The position numbers were made by a program, and so were the translations under genes. From NCBI GenBank assembly GCA_037176845.1, contig JAYKXP010000013.1, forward strand, positions 806,001 through 870,000: a stretch of 64,000 nt of DNA, in the 5' to 3' direction. The DNA comes from Paramarasmius palmivorus. Lineage: Eukaryota > Basidiomycota > Agaricomycetes > Agaricales > Marasmiaceae. The notes below the pieces were generated by a model. It saw only the letters and a program-made list of their open reading frames with translations. It ran no database searches and was not told the DNA's origin. The first letter of the stretch is position 1. Every line of letters starts with the position of its first letter. Positions 12,709-24,495 of the stretch are shown here, piece after piece.

Positions 12709-14132
12709 CTAGAAATAAGAGGTCCTGTAGGGGCACGTATCATAATCTTGAGCAACGACATCGATATCCAAAACACACTTCGCGGCGACAAGGGGAAGGC
12801 GCTTCATAATGATCGACCTAAGTGCAGGTATGAGAGTAGGATATACAGATCTGAAGGGCGAAAGGTATATCTTCAACTCCCAGCTGAATCTCTCCAACGA
12901 TGGATAGATGTCACTTGCCAAGAGCAGGTCAAATGCTTGCAGTTGATGATAGAATATATCTATATCATCTAAAAAGATAACCGTTTCGAAATTGATATGG
13001 GTGAGTGATTGTCCCTTGACGCAGGCCACGAGAGCTAGCATATTTTCGTAGGGCATATGTCCATCACGAATATCCAAAACTTGGATATTCTCTAGACATT
13101 CTGTGATTTTGGACGACAGGAGGTAATCTAAAGTAAAAAGTAAGATTCTCCCCCTGATACGGAAGAAACTAGTCACTCACCACGCATGAAGTCTCTGCGT
13201 GTCTCGTCGCCTGATGGAGAGGATGGGTAAGGGAGAATGAGGGACAGTGACAGTGAACAGTGTTTAATCGCTCGAAGAAAGGTGGCAAGGGCTTTGAAGT
13301 CGGGGGTCGCAGGCGTTGCGATGCTAGGGTTGGTTGAGTATGTAACCTCTCTCCATGAGAGTGTGACGTGCTCAAGCTTGGAGTGGTCAAAGGCAGGACC
13401 ACTTGCCCAGAGAAACAAATCAGTGCTATATTCTGAACGCGTAAATTCGAGGTGGTTCAATTGAATCGGCCCCCCGTTCGGTGGACGCCGCTCACGAAGG
13501 GATAGCCCCTCTTCGTATGCCGATGATGGCCAAATGAGCTTATAGTCTTCTCCAGGATTTCCGATGCTAATCTTGTTGAGATGCGGGAGATTGTAAACAA
13601 CATCGGGAAGATGAATGATGCGAGAAAAACCGGGATTTTCTTCAAGGCGTAACTCCTGTACCAACTGCAAACTCTTGATAAGACGCTGTTCCAGCGGTCC
13701 CCAACGCTTGAATTTTCCCAACGCAAGCTTCCTGACATTACAACACGCCAAAATCAAGGCTTTAGCGGGTGTTTTACGCAGATACGGCCGGTCCGCGATG
13801 TCCTCCCTTGGGTCACTGAGTCGTAGATCCTTCACGAGCGGGCCTAGATGCGGATGTTCCCTAAACTTTCGGTTCCAAAACTTGCAGCTATCGGCCGAGT
13901 CGACTCGGATAACCTCGAACAACTTCGCCTGGGATACGCGACACCATGATTTCGAGACCAATGAGAAGTTCCTCAAGTCCTCCATGTCGTCATCGACTTC
14001 CGGATTGTAGTGTTTGAAGATAAGGAATAAGAGTTCCAGGAAGAGTTCTGGCCTTTGAGTCGTAGTGGTCGCGCCAGATTTTATGGAAGATTTTACTTGA
14101 TTTCTATGAGATTTCTTCCGCGAGCGTGGCAT
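12709..14132 (-). CDS. F-box-like protein, copy 2 of a tandem pair
   Basis: Two exons, 13181-14132 and 12709-13127, with a 53-nt intron at the same place as in copy 1. It begins MPRSRKKSHRN and has an F-box-like block, LFLELLFLIFKHY then LRNFSLVSKSWCRVSQAKLF. Downstream blocks match copy 1 closely: KFWNRKFREHPHLG, YNLPHLNKISIGNPGEDYK, PAFDHSKLEHVTLSWRE. The C-terminal exon is much less similar than the first, so the two copies are diverging at the putative substrate-binding end. The gene shares a 222-bp divergent promoter with RPL11, although the two products are not obviously related in function. Confidence 0.75.
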
Positions 14133-14354
14133 CCTGGTACGTAGAATAGGGATGAATCACAAAGCAGACAGGGTTCCAGGCGCCTGTTTCAGCGTCAAAT
14201 CAGTTCCGGCAATGGCCGAGTACACTACACGTGACTGTACAGTTTCTCGAATAAGGTTTCAAGCCACCCAACACGGATCCTCGGCACAACCCGACAGAGG
14301 CAAGCAACCATCCAGAAATCGTAGCGCTCAACGCTCGCAAGACTCCCCGACAAA
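14133..14354. promoter_or_regulatory. Divergent promoter, F-box copy 2 and RPL11
   Basis: 222 bp lie between the start codons. CACGTG occurs at about 14228. No TATA box is obvious. Confidence 0.5.
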
Positions 14355-15066
14355 ATGGTCAGTGATTTTACTGTGAAGTACTGCTCGAGATTGCCATATT
14401 GATGAATACTCGATCTTATTGTAGGCCGACCAAAAGACCGCACCGACAAACCCTATGAAGGAGATGCGAGTTGACAAGCTCGTTATCAGTGCGTAGCATT
14501 GTCACTTTTTTCAGGATAGAGTTCTCAACGTATCGCTTCCATTTCCCAGACATCTCCGTCGGTGAAAGTGGTGATCGTCTCACCCGTGCTTCCAAGGTCT
14601 TGGAACAATTGACTGGTCAAACTCCCGTTACCTCAAAAGCTCGCTACACCGTCCGAACCTTCGGTATCCGTCGTAACGAAAAGATCGCCGTCCACGTCAC
14701 CATCCGTGGTCCCAAAGCAGAGGAGATTTTGGAGCGTGGTTTGAAGGTCAAGGAATACGAGTTGCGAAGGAGGAACTTTTCGGAGACTGGAAACTTTGGT
14801 TTCGGTATCCAAGAACACATAGATTTGGGTGCCAGATATGACCCGACTATTGGTATCTTTGGAATGGACTTCTACGTCGTCATGACCCGACCTGGCGCTC
14901 GAGTCGCAAAGAGGAAGCAGAAGAAGGCAAGAGTGGGCTTCCAACACCGTATCAAGAAGGAGGATACCATGAAGTGGTTCAAGGACCGATTCGATGGAAT
15001 CATCCTCGTATGTATTCTTCTGTCTTGTTGCTTTATGAATACTGACTGCCCTTCTAATAGAAATAA
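14355..15066 (+). CDS. RPL11: 60S ribosomal protein L11 (uL5)
   Basis: Four exons (14355-14357, 14425-14488, 14550-15007, 15061-15066) give 176 residues, normal for this family. The first exon is the start codon alone, followed by GTCAGT. The protein then reads [83 protein letters not shown] and [12 protein letters not shown], all diagnostic of uL5. It sits at the central protuberance of the large subunit and contacts 5S rRNA. The last exon contributes one lysine codon and the stop. The first-intron placement fits the pattern of ribosomal protein genes with early introns. Confidence 0.95.
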
Positions 15067-15690
15067 ACGCTTTCACCTCTTGTCATCTACTTGCCTCTAT
15101 CATATGTACTAGGTAGTATGCCGCCATGCCCCATCACCAATGCCATTGCGTACTCTCCAGGACATTACAAAAACATACTCGTGAATCGTCGGAATTTCCT
15201 CCGTTGGCTGAGAACATGATCCCACATGAAACTTTTTGAGTCAATACTATGCGGTACCAATGTAAGTTGAATCAAAAATGGAGACGTATAATACTTTGGC
15301 CGTGCTTCGATAAAAAGTAATCTCTTTTCGAGTGGCCAGTACCAATAACAAAATTGAACAGTATCAGAGGTGGGTCATTCCTCGTCACTGCGCAAAGCAG
15401 AACTGGAGCTTGATATTTAGATATGTCACGATGTGGCGCTTGCGTACTAGATCCCATTTTACCCAATGCAGCTCTAGCTCACATCGATTCGTCTACGTAT
15501 GGCTGAATAACTCTGCAAGGATGCCTCTTCTATTGGAAAGAGGTTTCGGAGGTTTGCATGGAAGGGTATCCAATACACGGTCTACAGGTCTACGGGATGG
15601 CCCTTGGTATGAGTAACAATGTATGCCAGCAGAGCTAGATAAAAAGATGCATATTCTAATGTGGGTTCTGTAAATTGTAGATTATAGGCA
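15067..15690. other. Convergent intergenic region, RPL11 and DUF6535 copy 1
   Basis: About 620 bp between two converging genes. No coding segment, repeat or RNA gene was recognised. Confidence 0.5.
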
Positions 15691-17735
15691 TCATCCCCCA
15701 AGGCAAGAGATAGTAGGAGACTCTGAACAACGGTCCTCGTATGGGTATCCTCTACCTTCGGCAGGTCGGTGAGCATCGCAGCCGAGTTCTAGAGACACAA
15801 GCGAATCGTTGCTGCGCATCGGGATAGGTAGGAAACCTTCAGAAGGTAGTCCTCCCACTTCTTGGGCCCTTTTGATGGCTTGTTGCCATTCGCTTCTATT
15901 GAACCACATCGAACGATACAGACCCCAAGCAACAACATCACGATGAACCATTTCAACAAACGCTTGTCCCCTCGTGTCTATCAATAGCTCGGAAGTCATC
16001 GTACAGTCCGCACGGTTGATGTGCCTCGCGAGCGCCTTGACAAAACTCCTCCGCTCTTCGTTATGCCTCTCTGTATCATATCCCGGAAAAGGTTTCCAAG
16101 CTTCCTCGTAGTACTCAAGGAGCTGCATACCACGCCTACGGACCACGGGGTCATGATGCTTCCATGCCCAATCCACGATACAGAACGGAATCACAAAACG
16201 CAGTCCTATGGATTGCTGCAAGTCGGATACCACGGCCCTCCGACGCGGGTCTTCGCTAGAGAAATCCAACGTGACGAGTCCCATGTCAAAAGTGACAAAT
16301 CTCCAGTACTGGTGCGTGAGCATTAGCTTGAGCCCGTCATGATGAAGAAGAACCGGAGTCCTCAACACAGGTTGAGGACTGCATAAGGTCAGGGAAGTGG
16401 GCGAACGTCTGAGCTCAAATTTAACATCTGATTGAGACGCGTCGTTCCACAATGTGAAATCCCAGCGACCAAGCACGGCCGACATTGCTACGGCAGGCGA
16501 GATCGTCCTCAAAATGTTCTCGAGGTGTGGGATCATCGATGGGCTGTCGCGGAACTTCGTGACTGCCCATTCAAATGCCCGTAACTCGTATAGCTTGAGT
16601 TTCAAATCGGCTGCTTCCGAGCCTGAGAATGCGTCCTGGTCGAACTGCCTCACGACATGAAGGTCCAATGAGGACCAATCAGGTGTCGATGACTTTGCGT
16701 GATCCCATAATGCTCTGGCGTGTCTGCGGATAAACCGATCCATGAGCCCATAGTTGAGAAGAGGACGTGTGATGAGGATGGTAAGACGATAGATGGTCCA
16801 TGCCTGCGGAGACTTGTATGGGCATACGAACTGGTATGACAAATGTTCCCCATCACCATTTCTGATGAAAGGAGTAAGGTTTTGTGGGATCATTATCGTA
16901 GGTAATATCGTTGTGACGAAGTACAGTCCTATACCGAGCATCACTACCACGAAACAAATGCTGAAGGGAATGGGATGCAGCGTTCGCAAGAGATCCAATA
17001 TGCCAATGAAGAAGAATAGTAGAGCTAGCTGGAGAAGGATAGGGAGCGCTGAAAGGAATGCCGAAACACTCCACCTCTCAAAGCTGTCTCTACGTAGCTG
17101 GTGTAGGGCTAAAGCCTCTTCTGGTGTTCGCGTCGGTGTGTTGCTGTAATGTTCTCGTAGCCATTGCTTGCAAAGTAGGCCGAATAAGGCTGAAGTGAGG
17201 CTAAGGATAAGACTCAGAAACCAGAAGCAGTTGATCCGTATCGACGAAACTTCTGGTTCGAACGCTGGCTTGTGGGATATTTGGGTGATGTTCTGCGACG
17301 TGTCGAGCTGCCTGGATATTTGTACAAGAAGTGTGACGGTTGTGTCTGAAGGGTCCTCCTTGAGCCAACGATACGACTCAATTGTGAATGCTGTTACGAC
17401 CGCAGAGAGGAGGCCAGCCTGTTCGAGTGTCAGAGATTGTCAGTACAAGGAGTAACACTTACAAGAACAAGGAGAGTATCCAAGTCCTCCTTCCAATGCT
17501 TCCCAACTTCCTCGTCGTGTTTGGCTACTTCTTTTTGCAACCTCTCGCAAGACTGTTGGACAATGGGGTTCATCGCTTCGTCAGGGTTTGCAGGCGGCCC
17601 AACGGAATGAGAACTCATCGTTTCTCTTGCCGTCTAAATGCCAATATGATCAGCAATCAGCATGACGGGGAAGGTCATCTTTCATACCTTTTCCTGTCGC
17701 TCCGTATGGTTCTTTGGCGGCGATGGTAACACCAT
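15691..17735 (-). CDS. DUF6535-type membrane protein, copy 1
   Basis: Exons 17688-17735, 17463-17633 and 15691-17418 give 648 residues. It begins MVLPSPPKNHTERQEK. A charged helical stretch leads to KHWKEDLDTLLVL, and an intron precedes AGLLSAVVTAFTIESYRWL. Four hydrophobic segments follow: AGLLSAVVTAF; FWFLSLILSLTSALFGLL; LSALPILLQLALLFFFIGILDLL; and a segment ending LYFVTTILPT. Family blocks CKQWLREH, QFVCPYKSPQAW and HLENILRTISP are present. I recognise the family as the agaricomycete DUF6535 group, of unknown function; the product is probably an integral membrane protein with a large cytosolic C-terminal part. Unlike its paralogues, this copy has no intron after the start codon, and it lacks the long C-terminal linker and tag. 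Confidence 0.8.
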
Positions 17736-18792
17736 TTATGTCGTGGAAGCGAAACTGTTTGGAGTCGAATGCGGTGGTCGACATCTGATGAGTAATGAGC
17801 AACTGATGAGTCTGAAGAGAACGCGGCCATGGCTGGCATGGGGAGCCATGCAAATAGTGCTAGTGACGACATCCACGGCAAAAATCTGTCGCGACTCGCG
17901 TGCTTTCATACGTCTGTCATCCAACACCCAAGTAATCCCAACGTAGTCCAATCCAGGTCGGGTTCAGGCATCAAGCACAATGAAATCTTGAGCCAGGTCG
18001 CTACTGGACTTCCCAACAACTACCGCAAAATTCAGAATCTACTAGTACTATTGCAATGGCAATTGCGATTTTTCCATACTCTTGACGACGAGGGGTACAC
18101 AAAAAGCTAGCAAATAAAAGTATATATATCAAGCACACAGGCATGTTTTTAAGAGGCTTGGCTCAACCTCAGCCTAGATTTTGGTGAGTTCGTTTTTGCC
18201 TCTGCTCGCCGGTTATTTCACTTCCAAGTTTCAGCCGGTATCCAACGTTTTAATACGTTTCTAAACATCATGACTCGTTGATAACAAGTTACTGTTAAGT
18301 ACATGATTCAAGATCACATTCATCTGTGAGGTCTTCGGATGCTTCTTTTCTTCCTTTTGACCAGTGTCGCTTGGCTAGGCTACCTCTTGTTTAAGTGGCT
18401 ATGTATTACTCCGAGGAACGGGAAGGATGACAGAAAACACGAAATTCTTGATTGTATCCGATATCGATGCTACGAACTTCACATATTTCCTGACTACCGT
18501 TTCGACTAGGTTCAGAGAACAATACCCAAGAGCGTCCTTTCAAGGGAACATTGGACATAACTGGCAATCTAAGGGGTGCTCCCCGGTCGCGCTGTTCAGT
18601 GTTCTGAATGCCTTCGCCTCCGGATTCAATACGTGACTCAATCCACAGCACACATCTTTCCGGGGCAACTCGCCATGGCAGGAAGTCGTGCTCAGAAATA
18701 GCATATCCACTGCATATATATCATCGAGGTGAGTAGAGAAACATCTCTTTCGTCTCTTACATCTCATTTACTGTGCTCAGCGCCCGTCGCTC
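17736..18792. other. Divergent intergenic region with a possible 5' UTR intron
   Basis: About 1.06 kb between DUF6535 copy 1 and orphan paralogue A. A candidate 5' UTR intron for A runs 18729-18780 (GAG|GTGAGT to GCTCAG). A TATATATA stretch lies just upstream at about 18714. The small open frames here lack family support. Confidence 0.4.
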
Positions 18793-21145
18793 ATGTTTCA
18801 AGATTCCTCGGATTTCACGATTACTGGCGGAACCTTCACAAAGGTCGAAAGGGACCAATACATCCATATCCAGCCCGGGGGTCGTCTCGTCCAGTATATA
18901 GTTGGCAAAACAACACAGAATGTCGAGGTTAATCAAAAGCCCTTCTCGGTTGCTCAAATTTCTTGTCTCACTTACCATACCACCAGAAGCCTATATCTTC
19001 AACTTGGTTTAGGCCTCTTCCGATTTCAAGGGGCAAAATCCAAATTCGAGATACCTTATGTGATAGTGCTATCGTAACGTCAGATTGGGATATAGTAGGG
19101 TATACCAAGCGATTGAACCGGCTGGCTCGCTGCAAGGTTAACTTTGTAACCATCGAAAATAAAAACGGACATGGAGAGCCAGGCAGTGATACAGAGGAAT
19201 TTTTGCATATCGAATATAGCGGACCGGGTGCCTTGAATGTGAGTACAATGTTTCACAACCTTCGGTCCGTGCTTACGTCGTCTGCAGGCATACGAAGAGG
19301 ATTTCAAACAGTTCTCTCGTAACAGGTTGTGTTCATGTAACTTGTCGCATGAAACTTAACTGAGCTTGAAGGCGTTCAGAACTCCTCACTCCGTTCAACT
19401 TTATGGTTTTAGCTATCATCACGAAAAGCCATCCCTGATTTTTCACGAAGGTCAGTTACATAAATGCAACACCTCTGAGAGCTACGCTTACTTTCCACAG
19501 CACCGATCCCTGTTTCATATATTCTTGAGCGACATCAATACTCGCCGCTATTGCGCACGTATATCGAATATCTTGTATGTGGCGTTATTCGTTCAGACTC
19601 TTGCTTTTTCCTCACAGAGATTGTCCATGCAGTATGGTTCATCCAAAATCGACCAGTCAGGTATTGTATGTATTAACATCAGCATGATATTTTACGAACC
19701 TAAAGTGTCAAAGTCCTTTTCTAGACTATGGATCAACCCACGGACTGGTGAAGTCGAAAAAGGTCCCTTTGTCGAGCTTCGAATTTCATCGAAGGTCGAT
19801 TATTTTGCGTACGGATTCGAATCTGAGGCCCTTTTGCCTCCCGGAACTATCGACACTCCATTACCGATATCGACGTACAACGATCCCAATGCTCTTTCCC
19901 GTTATCTCGTCGAAGCTTTACCTTTTCAGACGATTCTGAAGGGAATTCGGTATTCGAATCAATCATATCACGAACACGACCCCAAGGTAGAAGACCTCAT
20001 ATCCATATTATCCTCTCTGCCTGGCACGATCTATCACAGACTGGATAGAAAGATTGTCCTGAGGTTTCCTCCAACGGCTCATAGGACGAAATGGACCTAT
20101 GGGATTTGGCGCGGGAGGACTACAATGACCCGAACGAGAGAAGTCGTAGAAGGCAATTCAGTGAGGTACACTGGAATTTAATAATTTCCAAGTTCCGCTT
20201 CGGTATGCTGACAATATCGAGTATAGGATCGCGTTTACGCTCTCGGAGATACAAAACCTAGGTCGTGAAACAGAGTTGAACCGATTCGAGGTATATTATA
20301 AACTCCAACCTGTGCAGGAATGGCGCAGGTTTATCTATGCGTGGCTCGTGCAAGCAAACCACAGTTTCAGTCTGCTTGGGATTCAGGATGATTGCAGGAA
20401 CTATTGTGAGTAAGAGGCCCCGTTAGTGCGAAATACACTGCTAATTCTACCTACGTCGTACCAGCCTTCCTCAATGGCTTCTGGCTTTGTCTTGAGCGGA
20501 AGCCTGTATTGAAACATCCCGGCGGGCGATTTTCACGGCTTAAACCAGCAAGTACCACAATATATCTCATCATCCGACCAGTCCCTAGCCCTTCCGACGA
20601 GACACAAACATGGAGTAATTGGGCTTCAGGAGCCAAGTATTTCTGGTCATTTGATGAGTCCGACGGCACAGAGCTGCCGGAGGAGATATGTGATTCTCTC
20701 GGACTTTGTTCGTTCACGACCAGCATAGTGATTGACCATACGTGGTGGGATCGGAACGGTTACGACGAGATTCAGATGTTCTATCATTCTGAGGGCATTG
20801 AATCTCCATCGACACATTTAGCTACATTGCTCGGATATCCTATCTTTCAGATCGCTGACAGCGACCACACAGAGAAAGGTATTATTGGACTGATATTTGT
20901 CAATCTAATATCACTGACATATTGAACCAATAGCGGACAGCCAGGCTGATTCCAATGCAGTACCTCTGAACATCGACCCCAATCCGTCGCAACAAGGCAC
21001 TTCGCCCTTCCAGACTAGGGTTCAGTGGTTGCGTATGAGACGCTTGGGATTCCCTTACTACATGAGGACAGCATTGCCAGAAGAATGGGATATTGACTTC
21101 TGCAGTATGCTCGGTCTTACACCGTGTCTGAATCTGTACATGTAA
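18793..21145 (+). CDS. Orphan agaricomycete protein, paralogue A (intact)
   Basis: A multi-exon gene whose first exons are 18793-18927, 18987-19238, 19288-19325 and 19365-19450. It starts MFQDSSDFTITGGTF, a start seen in many uncharacterised agaricomycete proteins. Further blocks are EEFLHIEYSGPGAL, AYEEDFKQFSRN, RTPHSVQLYGF, SYILERHQYSPLLRTYIEYL, WINPRTGEVEKGP, YAWLVQANHSFSLLGI, then AKYFWSFDESDGTELPEE and SLGLCSFTT. It ends ...LTPCLNLYM with TAA at 21143-21145. No enzymatic motif, signal peptide or membrane helix is evident, so it is probably intracellular. The inverted paralogue B at 23934-27712 confirms the exon choices. Function unknown. Confidence 0.7.
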
Positions 21146-21220
21146 TGGACATTTCATTTACTGTCTTTTCCTTCGCCCAAATCACTTGACGTGACATGAA
21201 TTGACCCCGCGCCCAAACTC

Positions 21221-21738
21221 CTAGGCAACAAGAGTAAATGGTGCGCTAGACGCGTAGACGAAATCAACGTTCCTAAAGAAGGGAAATGCTCGTAATTTTG
21301 ACGATTCAAGAATTGTTTTAAATACTTACTCTGAGTCTACCGCCCTCAAAACATATGTTTTCTCACTGCACCACAGTGACATTATTAGTCAAGAAGGCGG
21401 AGGCCTGATGTACCACTCACGTTGAGAGATCGCTATCAAAAGTGACGACCGCTGAGCCGTCGGCGGTCTCGAAAGAACCAAAGTTCTGTTCCAACCCGAA
21501 TGGTAGGGCGTCATTGTTCAACAAGAAGAGAGTGAATTCGCTGGCATCGCCGGGTGAGCTCTCCCATGCAATTGTAACATCTCCTCCCGCCTGGGCCGAT
21601 GCGGGCGTCGAGATTTGAAGTGCGAGCGCACACGAGAGGAGAGATGCAGCAACGAGGCTATAATATTAGCAATGGAGGTGAGAACGCTGATGAAGCCCAG
21701 CCACTGGGTTCAGAGACGTACCTCTTGAGACCGAACAT
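21221..21738 (-). pseudogene. Small secreted KRE9/KNH1-like N-terminal domain protein, frameshifted
   Basis: Exons near 21722-21738, 21421-21657, 21331-21365 and 21221-about 21272 encode a signal peptide (MFGLKSLVAASLLSCALAL) and one beta-sandwich domain of the cell-wall-synthesis Kre9/Knh1 N-terminal type: GDVTIAWESSPGDASEFTLF, GSFETADGSAVVTF. The next exon should continue as YVLRAVDSENVDFVYASSAPF, which is clearly family-like, but it is one base out of frame. After SDLST the in-frame reading gives EKHMF and a stop. One A appears to be missing in an A-run near 21358-21361. Full length would be about 113 residues, matching small single-domain relatives. It is either a real pseudogene or a homopolymer sequencing error. 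Such proteins are extracellular, often cell-wall linked. Confidence 0.6.
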
Positions 21739-22265
21739 GGGGAATAGGTTGTGTTTTGAAGTGAACAATTTGCTCGGCCTTTTATATTCGTACCATAGCC
21801 TGGCTGAGAAGCTAGGTGAAACAGTATGCGTAATACCGCCCAAAGATTGCCCGGAGATGAGCGCTCCATTGAAGGACAATACTTACAGTTGTGAAGCTTG
21901 AAGCAGAGATCAAAGATGAACGGGGACATGAGGCCGAGAATAAATGGATCAGGATGATGTCCCTGTAGCCTCGTGGATAGCTTGTGAATCTGATTGTGCC
22001 ACAGCTTGAACGAGGCGGACTGTTTGAGGAACGATTCTTGTCAATTTGAATATGAACCACGGTTCACAAGACAGCCCAAGGCATGGCATGCTCTCGATTT
22101 GAATTGATCTATGTGAAATTCCGTGTGAGCACGCCAGAATTGCTTTACAGTACAACATACAAACAGGTCGAGACACAATGCTGGTGGTTACAGGTCAAAA
22201 GAGAAATAAGCGCCCTTTCCCACAAGGGCGCCAAGGGTATTACCCCATGAGGCTGTGCGGCAAAC

Positions 22266-23446
22266 ATGCTCCTCCTTCTGACAGTGACCTTGTCCATTTG
22301 CCTATTCCTCAGTTCGGCTTCACCTACCAAGTCACCTCGACCTTTGGTTCTTTGGCATGGATTGGGCCAGTCAATAGCTATATCACTCGTTGGTTTTCGA
22401 GCTAACATCAACGTGTAGGCGACTCGCATTCGTCTCCAGGCATGCTCGACTTCGCCGACATGATCAAGGAGGTCCATCCAGGGATCTTTATTCACTCTGT
22501 GTACATCGAAGAAGACCTAGATAAGGACAGACAGGCGGGATTCGTGAGTAGTTTTGAGAAGCTTCTGGACTCGTAGCTCACCGAAGTAACGCCAGTACGG
22601 AAATGTCAATTCACAGCTAGAAGGTGTTGCCGAACAGTTAGCTGCTATCCCACAGCTCAAAGAAGGCTTTGATGCTATCGGCTTCTCTCAGGGTGAGAAC
22701 GGATTACTTCCGTTAGGATCTATCTCAACGAGACGTTACCTAGGAGGCCAATTTTTCCGAGCCTATGTCGAACGCTACAACAGCCCCCCAATCCACAATC
22801 TGATCACCTTTGGCTCTCAACACATGGGTGTATCGGACATAGGCAAATGCAAACCTTACGACGTTCTCTGTCAAGTTGCACGCAGGGCAACCAAGGCAGC
22901 TGTGTACAGTGATTGGGCGCAGGAAAATCTCGTTCAGGTGTGTTTACCGTACCATCTTCTAGTTCTTTTGTATGTTTACCTGTTACTCTTCTCTAGGCGC
23001 AGTACTTCCGAGACCCAGCACAACTCCCCAAGTACCTCGAATCCAACAAATTCTTGACCTCGATAAACAATGAAATACCAGAGACTAGGAACGAGACGTA
23101 CGCCCAGAATCTCGCGTCATTAGATAACCTAGTCCTGGTCCTGTTTACGAGCGACATAACGGTAGTACCGAAGGAGAGTGCTTGGTTCGGTAGTGAGGTC
23201 ATTGAAGATGACGAGCTGGAATATCAAGACGCAGCGCACCAGGAAGTTTTCAGTTCAGGCGTTAGGAAGACCGATCGCGTAACACTCCCCATGCACCTCC
23301 AGCCTCTGTACACCGAAGATTGGATTGGTCTCCGAAAGTTGGATGAACGCGGTGGTGTCGTTTTTGACATTTGTGAAGGTGCTCATATGCAGATCGGGGA
23401 GTGCTGGGAAAGGTTGGTCAGGCAATGGACTGGTCGACTCATCTGA
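22266..23446 (+). CDS. PPT1: Palmitoyl-protein thioesterase 1
   Basis: An alpha/beta hydrolase that removes fatty acyl groups from cysteines of proteins during lysosomal/vacuolar breakdown. The start ATG at 22266 opens a signal peptide (MLLLLTVTLSICLFLSSAS). Then come RPLVLWHGLGDSHSSPGM and the nucleophile motif GFSQGGQFFRAYVE. The blocks LITFGSQHMGV and CQVARRATKAAVYSDWAQ are typical. The catalytic Asp probably lies in FTSDITVVPKESAWFG and the His in CEGAHMQIG. Introns interrupt HGLG|DSH, QAGF|YGN, SQG|GQF and NLVQ|AQY. The first intron must begin with GC rather than GT to keep the highly conserved WHGLGDS block. The enzyme looks complete. Confidence 0.9.
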
Positions 23447-23933
23447 ACTTTGAGTTTTGCTTTTCATCGTAGTCTCGTGTATGATAGTCTCCTTCGCAAT
23501 CCCACTTCTCGTTTCTGTGGCTCGGCGCGCATAATGAGATTACGACACGTATCTAGGTGGATAATGTCAGCACCCCATAGTGTTACCTCTGTGCACTCGT
23601 TAGCATATTGGGCCTTCCAGCAATCCCTCAACCAAGTATGGTAGCAGGATAAGAACATTAACGGAGCTCATGGACACGTATACCGAATAAGTGTTCTTTG
23701 GCATGTCAAGGATTTTGGGCGAGGTAGCGGAAGTATGTACTACAGGTTTGATGGAATGTGCGAATCGAAATACGGAGTCCGCCATGACCCTATGAAATGG
23801 CTGCAGCAAAACTCTAATGTAGTCAATGTCTCATTCCTCTCGAAACACTGTTCCCGCGCAGTGTAGACCCAAGCGTCTCATGCACATCCATTGAAAACGA
23901 TTCATCTTTCGAGATTGTCCCCATGGATTAAGG
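23447..23933. other. Convergent intergenic region, PPT1 and paralogue B
   Basis: About 490 bp between two converging genes; no feature recognised. Confidence 0.5.
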
Positions 23934-24468
23934 TCATCTCAGGTCTTTCTTACGCACCCACTGCACCCCACTTTGAAACGGCAGCAACCATTGCGGCAAC
24001 TGGTTTTTGCCATTGAACCTTACGAGGTTCATACTTTGAGACGTAGTTTTCTGTTTGACTGAGAAGCTATCAGCGATAGTATATCGACATTCAGCAATCC
24101 ATGCCATACCTTCCCCTGCGTCATCAGCATCGTCGTGATCAGAGTGGTGAGAGACCGAGTCTAGTTTTTGGGAAAATCGTCACTGACAGATAATAAACGA
24201 TGAAAGCCACGCTTACATAGCTCTACAGTGTCGTCACGGTCAAAGGCCTGGAAAGTGGGATATCCAAGCATTACGGCAAAATTTGCCGTTTCAATGCCTC
24301 TCGAATGACAAAGTATTCGGATCTCGTCGTAGGCATTGCGATCCCACCAGGTATGGTCTATCTGTATACTGCTCGCAAATGAGCAAAGTCCGAGAGACGG
24401 CCAGGTCTCCTCTGGTAGTTCTGTGCGGCCGGACTCGTCCCACGACCAGAAATACTTTGGCCTTGACA

Positions 24469-24495
24469 CATCTGGAAAAGCCTACCCCGTGAATT
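24469..24495 (+). repeat. Left terminal inverted repeat of the element
   Basis: 27 bp beginning CATCTGGAAAAGCC. It pairs with 25803-25829 on the other strand with three mismatches. Confidence 0.85.

Noticed and set aside
17650..17853. A minus-strand frame starting MSTTAFDSKQFRFHDINGV as the N terminus of DUF6535 copy 1
   Set aside because: It joins the next exon in the wrong phase. The frame beginning MVLPSPPKNHTERQEK at 17735 joins correctly and matches the family layout.
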